DNA of 21,850 bases, taken from Intoshia linei. Taxonomy: Eukaryota > Orthonectida > Rhopaluridae. Positions within the stretch are counted from its first letter, which is position 1. Every line of letters begins with the position of its first letter. Below are positions 12,501 through 18,576 of this stretch, one piece after another. The stretch spans positions 1 through 21,850 of the forward strand of contig LWCA01000625.1 of NCBI GenBank assembly GCA_001642005.1, read 5' to 3'. Made by a program: the position numbers and the translations under genes. The notes under the pieces were generated by a model. It did no database searches. It saw only the letters and a list, made by a program, of their open reading frames with translations, and was not told where the DNA came from.

Positions 12501-13241
12501 ATACAATTTTGTTATTATCATTGTTATATTTGTTACAATCCTTTGCAATATTGGTAAAATTCGTCTGAAATATGTTTATAAAGTGCTGATTCCGTTAATT
12601 ATTGATACATAAGTATTTATTAAATTGGTATTGAATATATATTATCACATTGAAAATGACAAAGTAGGTTTTTATAATTTTATTTTTTCTGGAATTTATG
12701 CTATTTATGACAATTTTTAGGATTGGACTGTTTTTACTTTATTTTTAATATTATACACACATTCTGTCTCATAAATTAAAAAAATGGGATAAAAATTGTT
12801 TTTAAAATTCTTTAAGCAAACGTTAACAAAAAAAATTAAGATGGAATAATTCACTTTAAAGTTAAAAGTAATGTGATATGACGGTTCCACCTGAAACAAA
12901 TTTGGGAACCACTGGTCTATAGTATACATTTTAATATACTAGTAATGAATAATACTATACGACAATTATTATTAATGCTTACACTAAATGTCTTAATTAC
13001 ATTCTCATTGGATAATAATACTTATAATTAGATTATATTGATTATACATTGTTTGTGGTATGTATTACATTTTATATGTAATTTAATTCAAAATGTATTG
13101 TAGGTATGTGAGAGATGCTGTAGTGAAGATAGCTGCAATTATGGTTTAATCAGCTCAGCAATAACTCATCAATCAAATATTGTTTTTTATATATCAATGC
13201 CATTACTTTTAGCAAAAATTATTTATTTATTATATTTGTAA
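2236..13241 (+). CDS. Multi-exon cysteine-module protein with C-terminal three-finger domain and GPI-type tail
   Basis: I assemble 28 exons totalling 2876 nt (about 958 residues), plus an unidentified N-terminus. Nearly all introns are phase 1, and each exon usually encodes one module. Two kinds are seen. Type A is C-x(10-13)-C-x2-C-x(8-12)-C (exons at 2236-3537 and 6052-6284). Type B is C-P-x2-C-x2-C-x(4-5)-C-x2-C-x(3)-Y-Y...C (4499-4804 and 7480-10355 onward), resembling furin-like or ciliate/Entamoeba surface-protein repeats. The last exons give a Ly6/uPAR-like domain ending C-E-R-C-C-S-E-D-S-C-N, then a hydrophobic tail and TAA at 13239-13241. The inference is a GPI-anchored surface protein; its function is unknown. 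The exon at 2720 has an in-frame stop, so the gene may be partly decayed or that exon may be skipped. It could also be two genes, but frame and phase are continuous across all junctions. The gene is convergent with B9D1. Confidence 0.65.
2720..2800 (+). pseudogene. Module exon with in-frame TAG stop
   Basis: The acceptor TATAG and the donor G|GTATTA give a normal phase-1 exon of 81 nt. It encodes Q-C-E-T-A-D-N-N, then TAG at 2749-2751, then C-Q-K-C-K-H-K-Y-I-D-D-S-N-N-C. Cysteine spacing on both sides of the stop fits the module, so the frame is right. Options are a decayed exon, routine skipping (length 81 keeps frame), a sequencing error, or recoding of UAG. A cryptic acceptor at the TAG itself would shift the frame relative to the upstream exon, so it does not rescue the reading. 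Confidence 0.55.
3275..3310 (+). other. 36-nt intron that keeps frame if retained
   Basis: The 36 nt start GTAATT and end GTTAG, between the module exons 3170-3274 and 3311-3397. Both flanking junctions are phase 1. The intron length is a multiple of three and contains no stop in the reading frame, so retention would insert 12 residues (mainly lysine and isoleucine) after C-Q. Removal gives a normal module boundary. Confidence 0.5.
3538..4498 (+). other. Long intron, A+T-rich, with repeat-family fragment
   Basis: It separates exons 3433-3537 and 4499-4684. I see no further module exon. From about 4195 to 4400 there is text such as AAAAAACCCAATTTCTAATAC and GGTCAAAAACCAAAATTA that matches the dispersed repeat family also found at 6645-7203 (AAAAAACCAAATTTCTAATAC). 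The rest is featureless. Confidence 0.5.
4499..4804 (+). CDS. Type B module exons (double module plus single module)
   Basis: Exon 4499-4684 (186 nt) follows TTACAG. It encodes V-C-P-D-D-C-S-S-C-G-T-M-G-C-T-N-C and a second cysteine cluster E-S-C-Q-N-N-N...K-C-N-T-C-I-G-R-V-Y...E-C, so it looks like two fused modules. A donor A|GTAATA gives a 30-nt intron to GCAG at 4714. The exon 4715-4804 then reads N-C-P-Q-N-C-I-K-C-M-T-E-Y-S-C-D-E-C. An alternative donor, ATCG|GTAGAG at 4643, would shorten the first exon and give a 72-nt intron in the same phase. The long form keeps the usual spacing to a closing cysteine, so I prefer it. Confidence 0.62.
4805..6051 (+). other. Long intron with transposon-like insertion
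   Basis: There is no recognisable coding sequence between the exons ending at 4804 and starting at 6052. The segment 5377-5985 looks like a non-autonomous DNA transposon (separate entry). The remainder, about 4805-5370, is A+T-rich and I see nothing in it. Confidence 0.5.
5377..5985. mobile_element. Candidate non-autonomous hAT-like element
   Basis: The left side reads AAAGCCGTTTTAAGG followed by GTAGCCCAGGGCC. The right side, read on the minus strand, starts AGAGCCGTCTTAA and includes ATCTGGGCTAAG. The two ends therefore share AGCCGTnTTAA and a GGGC-containing block as imperfect terminal inverted repeats. The flanking 8-mers GATTACGG (5369-5376) and GGCTACGG (5986-5993) agree at six positions and may be a worn target duplication. 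The interior is G+C-richer (GGCCCC runs) than the surroundings. No transposase frame is visible. Confidence 0.45.
6052..6284 (+). CDS. Type A module exons (second block)
   Basis: Exon 6052-6132 encodes D-S-F-Y-K-D-K-E-N-C-E-S-C followed by S-Y-Y-F-E-S-G-L-C. It has the C-x2-C and closing cysteine but lacks the opening cysteine. Exon 6171-6284 encodes T-C-F-S-H-M-N-I-D-N-A-Y-Q-C-V-Q-C and ends near E-E-C-L. Both are phase 1 at both ends and are separated by a 38-nt intron. The transposon-like insertion just upstream ends about 65 bp before the first of them. Confidence 0.6.
6285..7479 (+). other. Long intron carrying dispersed repeat family
   Basis: No module exon is seen. Positions 6645-7203 hold diverged units of the dispersed repeat family listed separately. 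A segment near 7206-7247 (CTGTTTGTACGAAGTACACA) matches one inside the hAT-like MITE at 17071-17423 (CTGTTTGTTCGAAGTACATA), so it is probably a fragment of that element. Confidence 0.5.
6645..7203 (+). repeat. Dispersed repeat family, tandem-like units, plus orientation
   Basis: Repeated phrases include GGTCAAAACCACAAATTACC (6869), GATCAAAACCCCATATTACC (7011), AAAAATGAAACATGTACTAAAATT and ATAAATTCTGGGA. They recur about every 130-170 bp. The same wording appears in the reverse direction around 14700-15000 and 16680-16870. The tail 7051-7203 (GTAATGTGATATAACGGG onward) matches 11919-12060. Confidence 0.6.
7480..8361 (+). CDS. Type B module exons with transposon-bearing intron
   Basis: Exon 7480-7575 follows CTTTTAG and encodes C-P-T-M-C-L-V-C-S-N-A-E-F-C-D-V-C, then M-Y-Y-E-Y-E-T-N-S-C. 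Exon 8266-8361 follows ATTTTAG and encodes R-C-L-I-N-C-A-N-C-K-T-S-N-T-C-L-N-C, then G-F-Y-L-N-N and P-S-C-N. Both are 96 nt and phase 1 to phase 1. The 690-nt intron between them contains a TIR-bounded segment, 7669-8247. Confidence 0.65.
7669..8247. mobile_element. Candidate TIR element (TGGTCGCTCT ends)
   Basis: TGGTCGCTCT at 7669-7678 is matched by its exact reverse complement AGAGCGACCA at 8238-8247, giving a 579-bp segment with 10-bp terminal inverted repeats inside an intron. No clear target-site duplication is visible at the edges and no transposase frame is seen. A chance 10-bp inverted match is possible but not very likely at these boundaries. Confidence 0.4.
8362..8741 (+). other. 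Intron with pogo-like terminal fragment
   Basis: This 380-nt intron separates two module exons. It contains ACCATAGAAAC near 8510 and its inverse GTTTCTATGG near 8591. At 8678-8693 it holds TAGCGAGAGAATACTG followed by TA, the reverse complement of a pogo-like end. No extra exon is visible. Confidence 0.5.
8650..8693 (-). mobile_element. Pogo-like terminal fragment
   Basis: Read on the minus strand it begins CAGTATTCTCTCGCTACAAT, next to a TA dinucleotide. The first 13 bases are identical to the fragment at 1727. Only this end is recognisable. Confidence 0.5.
8742..10133 (+). CDS. Run of nine type B cysteine-module exons
   Basis: Exons: 8742-8837, 8879-8977, 9066-9158, 9267-9365, 9423-9512, 9558-9653, 9696-9794, 9879-9980, 10020-10133. 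Every one starts at phase 1 (two bases, then usually TGT or TGC) and ends at phase 1 (one base before GT). The common pattern is C-P-x-N-C-x2-C-x(4-6)-C-x2-C-x(4)-Y-Y/F-x(6-10)-C, for example C-P-E-N-C-A-T-C and C-Q-E-N-C-L-E-C. The exon at 9267 lacks the opening cysteine, and that at 10020 has a longer first spacing. Introns are 39-108 nt, with A+T-rich tracts before TTTAG. This is the clearest part of the gene. Confidence 0.8.
10134..10355 (+). other. Intron before the last module exon
   Basis: It starts GTATGT and ends TTATTAG. It is A+T-rich, and I see no coding module in it. Confidence 0.55.
10356..13241 (+). CDS. Last module, Ly6/uPAR-like three-finger domain and GPI-type tail
   Basis: Exons: 10356-10567, 10603-10728, 13104-13241. 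The first begins at phase 1 with a type B module (C-P-K-N-C-K-I-C...C-T-K-C) and runs straight into R-C-F-E-C-L-S-G-N-N-S-C, the opening of a three-finger domain. The remaining junctions are phase 0. Exon two has S-Y-S-R-T-C-K and K-C-P-K-D. Exon three has V-C-E-R-C-C-S-E-D-S-C-N, the C-C-x-x-D-x-C-N signature that closes Ly6/quiver-type domains. It is followed by a roughly 25-residue polar-to-hydrophobic tail ending L-L-L-A-K-I-I-Y-L-L-Y-L, as in GPI-anchor signals. N-glycosylation sequons N-I-T, N-E-T and N-I-S are present. The second intron is 35 nt and the third 2375 nt. Confidence 0.72.
10830..11300 (+). repeat. Dispersed repeat family units, plus orientation
   Basis: It contains GGGCCAAAACTACAAATTAC, ATGAAAACAGCCCTATAATT, GTAGAGTTGTATCATGTTAA and TTTCAATCCGAATAAGTGAT. 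The same four phrases occur in reverse complement and in reverse order at about 14590-14730 (for example ATCACTTATTCAGATTGAA). The copies therefore lie in inverted orientation on either side of the gene end. Confidence 0.65.
11528..11964 (+). repeat. Direct repeat, copy 1
   Basis: It runs from about AAGTAATACAACTTTG to GGGAACCACT and is highly similar to 12494-12913, with only scattered substitutions and small indels. Shared stretches include GCAATATTGGTAAAATTCG, TATATTATCACATTGAAAA and AAGATGGAATAATTCACTTT. It has no coding content. Confidence 0.8.
12078..12161 (+). repeat. 21-bp minisatellite, four units
   Basis: Four consecutive 21-bp units begin at 12078, 12099, 12120 and 12141, with consensus GATATGGTCATGTTTGCATTT. 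Units differ from one another at a few positions each. Confidence 0.8.
12170..12191 (+). mobile_element. Lone hAT-like MITE end
   Basis: CAGGGATTGTAAATAATTG matches the ends of the complete MITE at 17071-17423 (CAGGGATTGGAATTAATTG and, inverted, CAGGGATTAGAAATAATTG). No second end is seen nearby, so this is a solo or truncated copy. Confidence 0.45.
12238..12480 (+). repeat. Dispersed repeat family, terminal segment, plus orientation
   Basis: It starts near ATATCCTTACTTATATAATT, passes a TTTGTTTGTGTGTGTG tract and continues with TTTATTTCAATAAGTACCAG, TAAATTTCAATCTC and GGTCAAAACCCCAATTTTC. The same order is seen from about 15296 (ACTTACATATATATT, a TGTCTGTATGTGTGTG tract, TTTATTTCAATAACTAAGAG, ATAAATTTCAATCTC, TCAAAACCCCAATTATCC). 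Confidence 0.65.
12494..12913 (+). repeat. Direct repeat, copy 2
   Basis: This is the second copy of the segment at 11528-11964. It lacks a short stretch present in copy 1 (near 11655-11665). The open frame on the minus strand across it is not conserved in copy 1 and is not a gene. Confidence 0.8.
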
Positions 13242-13629
13242 AAAATAAAAATTAATTTAATATTTTGTATATATTCCAATTATTACATTCCCAAAGTAAT
13301 AAATGTAATGAATTTTTATTTGATTTTTCAATTTTTACTAAATTCATTTTTTATATATCATTTTAAAAATATTTTTATATCCAATAAATACATTATGGTA
13401 AAGATTTAACAATATTACCTGTTTTTTAAAATTGAAAAAAGTCCCATAATTTAAAAAAACATAAATTCTAGAACCCTATGGATCACATGCCCACGTTTGA
13501 AGTATTCGATGTAATACACTATTGTATATATAGTTTAATAGTATTTAAAATTTTACATATAACATGAAATTTAAGCATCAATTTTGAATATATTTGATTG
13601 AATTCTTGAAGAAGAAGGATTATATCGCT
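13242..13629. other. Convergent intergenic gap
   Basis: The plus-strand gene stops at 13241 and B9D1 stops at 13630 on the minus strand, so 388 bp hold both 3' ends. A minus-strand AATAAA (TTTATT at 13315-13320) could serve B9D1. I see no coding sequence. Confidence 0.55.
13244..13303 (+). promoter_or_regulatory. Polyadenylation signals after the cysteine-module gene
   Basis: AATAAA occurs at 13244-13249, immediately after the stop, and again at 13298-13303, about 57 nt downstream. The second is the more usual distance for a short 3' UTR. In such A+T-rich DNA, chance hexamers are frequent. Confidence 0.4.
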
Positions 13630-16600
13630 TTATAAATTATTTAATGAAATTGAATGAGTATATTCATCAATATCAAATTTTAACTTTGTATCGTCATTAT
13701 AAATACCAGTATCATAACCACATTTTTTCAAATCCTTGAGTACTACATTTAAATGTAAAAATACGTTTCCTTGTGATCGTACTCGAGTTACTAATTAAAT
13801 GTATATCGTAATTACAGTGTACAATGAAATTACCTTCTCTTCCATCTCCTTTAGACAAAACTTTTGGTTCAACAAATTCAGGTCTACGACTATATAACCA
13901 AGAAATAAAAGTTTGGAAAATTGAACTGCTTTCTGGTACAAACATTGGAACTTTAATTATGTGGCTAAACAACATTTATAAATTTTAAATTGTCAATAAA
14001 TTAAAATAGTTAACAGTTAACCGTTAACGTATAATGCAATTTAAACCTACACTAATTAGTTTTAAATATTTTGATCAACGTTTTAATAAAAAATTACTTT
14101 CCTGGGGTAACTGGTAAATGGCATACACCATATCCACGAACAACATCCCTACCAAATATATCGTATCCATAAGTGTGTAATATTATTTGAGGCCCTATAA
14201 ATTTTACATTTAACGTGTAATTAAATATATTAATATAATAAAAATAGTTAAATATACATCCAAACGGGTTTGTGCTTTTAAAAGATATGTCCAAAGGAAA
14301 ATTAAAGGTAAAATGATTGCTGTGAGTATCTTTATGGGTAGTTTGCGTTATCCCCTCTTCTAATCCCTAAATATTTGTATAATAAGTAGGCCCAAACAAA
14401 AGTTAATAAAGTTAATTTTTGATATGTTAAACAGTTTTAAATTTCATGCAGGATAGCACCGATATTATCAATATTAATTAGCTAATTAAAAAATTTTAAA
14501 GTTAATAAAGTTACATCGTTATCTCAAAAGTTACATTTTTTTAATAAAATTACATTTCGAAAATTATAAATTATAAAAGTACTTTTTTGACCTTAAAGAC
14601 ATCACTTATTCAGATTGAATTTTTGTACGTGTCTTAACAGGATACAACTGTACCATTTGTAATTTTTTTTTAAATTCTAGGGCTGTTTTCATTTAAAAAA
14701 ATAATGGTAATGTGGGTTTTGATAGTGAAAATTATCTTTTTTGATGTTTAAATATATGATAATGTTTATGATTTTAAAATCTACCCCAGAATTTATGTTT
14801 ACAAAAATTTTAGGACATGTTTCATTTTCAAAAAAAAGGGTAATTTGGGGTTTTGACAATGAAGGTATGAGTTTCTGGGGCTGAGATTAACGACAATGTT
14901 AATGATTTTAAAACGCGTCCCAGAATGTATATTATATTATTTAATTTATATTTAAAAATTTAAATTTTTGGGCATTTTTTTTAACAAAAGGGGAAATCGT
15001 ATCATGGGGCGGAATTATTATCTGACCGGACCATTGATGACACTTCAGGTTCCTGATTTTCCAATGACTTACAATAGAAAAATAATTTTCGTTATTTGTC
15101 TCAGTATAGCTACAATATTTCTATAAGGATAAATTGATGTGTACATTTGAATATATTAAATTACTGAAATTATTGCCCAATCTTGTCCAAAGCTAAAACC
15201 ATATTTACAATATATATCTTGAAATGATTCAAACTAAAAGTATCGTAAAATTATAATTTAAAAAGAATAGAAGAAAAAAGCAAAAATTACTCTATATCCT
15301 AACTTACATATATATTATATATATTGTATATAAAACTCTTTGTTTGTCCGTCTGTTTGTCTGTATGTGTGTGTTATCGTTTATTTCAATAACTAAGAGTC
15401 TTACAATTTTAAAAGTTTCACATTTCTATTACGTTGTTTTCCAGATAAAATTAACATAAATTTCAATCTCATAAACTTACATCTTAGCTATCAAAACCCC
15501 AATTATCCTTTTTATAAATCAAACGAGTCCTAGAATTTAAAAATATATCCTTTGATGCAGATTTCAAAAAATGAAAATAGTCCCAGAATTAAAAAAAATT
15601 ACAGTTGATACAGTTATCTCAAGATTGTACACACAAAAAATTTTGATTTGACAAAGTGACGTTTTCGCGGTCAAAAAACCATTTTTATAAAGATATCACT
15701 TATATAAAACAATTTGTTTTACTGTCTATCTTTGTATGCATTATCTTTATTTTATAAAAAAACCGCATAGTCCTAGAATATAAAAAATATCACATTTAAT
15801 ACAGCTTTTTCCAGTTACAATATATAAAAATTTTCGAAGTTAATTTAATCATTTATTTTCAATAAAGGAATTTACTGTTTATCCTTTTTTTTGGAGAAAT
15901 TATGTCATTAAAAAACAAAAAATTTGATATAATTAATAGTCCCAAAATTAAAAAATAATATGATATATTTGAGTACTTAAATTTTATAAAAGTGTGTAGT
16001 ATGTATAAGTTATCAGGGGCGAACATATCGTACACAAGATGTCTCTCGAGGTTTCAACGAAATTATAAACCATTTTTTCAATTGAGCATTTAAATTTATT
16101 ATATTTTTCAATATTAAACTATCAAGTCGAAACTGGTGAAGAGTTGGCTAAGGGTTATATGAAATTACGTATTTTCAATGTAATAATATGTAATGTATGT
16201 AATAAAAAAACTGGCTGATAATATATTAAAAGATATTTTTGACAGAAAATCCGTAGACTTGTTTGGTTTTAATTTTTTCTCTAGATTAACTAGAATAAAG
16301 CCTATTAGAATAATCTTTTGTTAAATTCTAGGACTAAAATTTTAGAAAGTAGTTATTTAATATATTTTGTTTGAATAAAATAATTATCAAATAAAAAAAT
16401 CAATACTATAGTGATTTTTTAACCGTGAAGGCATCAATTTGTGAAATAAAAATATTTTGAGTAGGTTAAATGGAAATAACTCGATTAGCTCAAATTTTTT
16501 AACAATTCTATATAATCAAAAATCTACTAATAGATACAGTAGGACTTTTTTCATTTTTTCAAAAATTAATCAAAAGGGTCATCTGTGATCTGACCGATCC

Positions 16601-18576
16601 ATGGAAAATTTTTGAGGGTACGATTTATGAAATTCTCATTATTTTAAAAACTATCTCAGAATTTATCTTTTATAAATTTCGACATTTTTCATTTATTTAT
16701 TTTACAAAAAAAAGATAATTTTGTTTTTTTGACAATAAAGATGTAAGTTTCTTAGATTTAGATTATCGAATAAATTAATGATTTTAACACGCGTCCCAGA
16801 ATTTTTGTTTTTTTAAATTCTAAGGCTGATTGCATTTTAAAAAAACAGTGTCAATTGTGTTTTTGACCGTGAAGGACTCAATTTCTGACAATTCAATTTA
16901 CGATAAAACATGAATCTCGAAAAACTATATGAGAATTTGAGTATTTGAAATCCTTGGACTGTTAATTTTTAAATTAAACGGTAACACAGATACACAGATA
17001 TTCAATGTTATATAAGTAAAGGATTATAAATTATAATAAGCATAATAATAATACTTTGCACAGTATTGGTCAGGGATTGGAATTAATTGTTTGGAATTAA
17101 TTGCTTTATGAAAAATAAAAAATTTCAATTGATTAAGATTGATAACAATATCATAATCATGTTTAAAAAACTGTCATGTGGTCATAATGAATACTAGGAT
17201 GCTGTTTGTTCGAAGTACATAAAAGTCAAGCTAGAAGGTTAAATACATCATTTTTCTGTTTATTAGTTAATTTTTTCATCCAACCATTCGTCAATAAAAT
17301 GATTCAATTTATATTTTTTCAGTTATATGAAAAAAACCAATTAATTGAAAATTATCTTTTCATTTTTTAAATTAATTGGTTTATACATAATAATTGATTG
17401 TAATCAATTATTTCTAATCCCTGGTATTAGTTGTTAAATGTTGTTAAAATAGTAATACTTTTCTGACCGTAAAGGTATGCATCTCTATCAGTCATGAATT
17501 TTTCTTAGAATTTGTGTTTTTAAATTCATAGATTCGTCATAAATTTTGTCAATAATTATCAAAAAAAACACCGCTACACACACTAAGACATAAAATTTAA
17601 ATGTTATGCAAATAGAGAACCTTTGTTAGGGGCGAATCCAAGAAGATAGTTAATGAGGTGCGAGCGAAGCCAGCAATTTATTTAACTTGGCCGAAGGGCA
17701 AAAAATTTTTAGGGGCGTCTCTTTTAATATCAAGGCGTCTAGTTTGATTTTAAATCGTCTCTTTTAATTTCATTTCAAGGTTGTTATACAATAGTTTCCA
17801 AATTGGTATTTTTCCGCATCATTGAAAAAATGATCAGCACAAAAAAAAAAGAAATTAATTTTGTTCATTAAATAATCCTAAATCAATTAGGTTCAGTCTT
17901 CTTAGATGAAGTATTGCAAATTCATTAACCAAACTTTCAATATCAAAATTATAGTCATAGTGGCAATTCATGAGGGCCAGTCCACATAGACGATTACCAG
18001 TCATTGTTGATCTTAAAAAGGTTTTCAATCTTCTCAAAAATTTTTTAAAAAAATTTGCAAAAAAAGTGCAACTGCACCTTCTGCACCCCTTGAATCTGCC
18101 CCTGTTTCTAACATAAATAACGACAAAGTAAATACTATTAATTATTTCTTAAGACTCATCTTGCGAAATGAAATTATATAAAAAAAAATCAGATTCTCTA
18201 ACATAATAAAATGAACTATACGTTAAAATGTATAAATTAAAATAAACATGTTATTTTAAATGTAAAAGTATATAGGATATAAGAAATAAATAAAATACTT
18301 AAGGGTTATGCCAGATAGGACAAAATTTATCGAACCTAAAATACATGGTTCTAATTTGAATAAAACCAAACACTGTACAATAGTGTATAATTAAAATTGA
18401 ATCCAAGCATATTAAAAGAATCAATGAATGTATTAAATTTTAAATGTAAATTATTTAAAGTTTAAAAATAAAAATTGAATTACTATGAATAACCAATAAA
18501 TACATGAACAAATTACTTGAGCATTTTCAATTTGACCACAAACTTTTAACATGAATACTGTCAACTTTGCATCCAT
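13630..18576 (-). CDS. B9D1: B9 domain-containing protein 1
   Basis: B9D1 is a component of the MKS/B9 complex at the ciliary transition zone, where it helps gate membrane-protein entry into cilia. Six exons, minus strand: 18576-18517, 15233-15165, 14366-14258, 14194-14098, 13964-13834, 13790-13630; total 627 nt, 208 residues plus TAA, close to the roughly 200 of vertebrate B9D1. Intron phases are 0, 0, 1, 2, 1. Start: ATG at 18576 with an in-frame TGA 12 nt upstream (18586-18588). Landmarks in order: [61 protein letters not shown] and G-Y-D-T-G, all conserved B9D1 positions and all joining in frame across the proposed splices. The last 19 or so residues are lineage-specific. It appears intact. 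Intron 1 is 3283 nt and full of transposon debris. Confidence 0.95.
14580..15000 (-). repeat. Dispersed repeat family units, minus orientation (B9D1 intron 2)
   Basis: It contains, in reverse orientation, the phrases seen at 6645-7203 and 10830-11300: AAAATCTACCCCAGAATTTATG, GGGTAATTTGGGGTTTTGAC, GGTAATGTGGGTTTTGATAG. Units repeat about every 140-170 bp. It lies inside intron 2 of B9D1 (14367-15164), whose remaining sequence shows nothing else. Confidence 0.65.
15296..17030. repeat. Composite foldback-like repeat in B9D1 intron 1
   Basis: The left end carries TGTCTGTATGTGTGTGTTATCGTTTA. The right end, on the minus strand, reads CCTTTACTTATATAACATTG then ATCTGTGTATCTGTGTTACCGTTTA. The two ends therefore resemble long imperfect inverted repeats. 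The left half (15340-15850) holds family units in plus orientation, for example TCAAAACCCCAATTATCC and GACGTTTTCGCGGTCAAAA. The right half (16300-16980) holds them reversed, for example TTTTTGACCGTGAAGG and AACACGCGTCCCAGAATTT. A nested start-like segment lies near 15700. No transposase is seen; the mechanism is unknown. Confidence 0.5.
17071..17423. mobile_element. Complete hAT-like MITE with target duplication
   Basis: The left end is CAGGGATTGGAATTAATTG; the right end, inverted, is CAGGGATTAGAAATAATTG. Flanking 8-mers GTATTGGT (17063-17070) and GTATTAGT (17424-17431) differ at one base, the expected 8-bp hAT target duplication. The 353-bp interior is A+T-rich and non-coding, and includes CTGTTTGTTCGAAGTACATA, also found near 7213. 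Confidence 0.75.
17627..18103 (-). mobile_element. Internally deleted hAT transposon remnant
   Basis: Imperfect terminal inverted repeats are TAGGGGCGAATCCAAG on the left and, inverted, CAGGGGCAGATTCAAG on the right. The interior keeps only the 3' end of a transposase frame (17855-18037, minus strand). The flanking 8-mers do not match well (ACCTTTGT versus TTTCTAAC). The remnant lies in B9D1 intron 1. Confidence 0.6.
17855..18037 (-). pseudogene. hAT transposase C-terminal dimerisation fragment
   Basis: The translated frame includes [11 protein letters not shown], then [13 protein letters not shown] and a V-N-E-F-A motif. This is the layout of the hAT-family C-terminal dimerisation region (consensus L-K-T-Y-L-R-S-T-M followed by R-L-x-x-L-A-L). 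Only about 60 residues of the several hundred in an intact transposase remain. The upstream frame soon runs into the element's end, so this is a dead fragment. Confidence 0.75.

Larger units (their letters stand above)
10729..13103 (+). other. 2.4 kb repeat-filled intron before the GPI exon
   Basis: It contains diverged units of the dispersed family (about 10830-11300 and 12238-12480), two direct copies of a 420-437-bp segment, a 21-bp minisatellite and a lone hAT-like end at 12170. There is no convincing protein-coding frame; short open stretches at 11361-11591 and 12717-12929 (minus) fall inside repeats. Confidence 0.6.

Noticed and set aside
12717-12929. 70-codon minus-strand open frame
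   Set aside because: It lies within direct repeat copy 2, and the equivalent stretch in copy 1 is not open over the same length.
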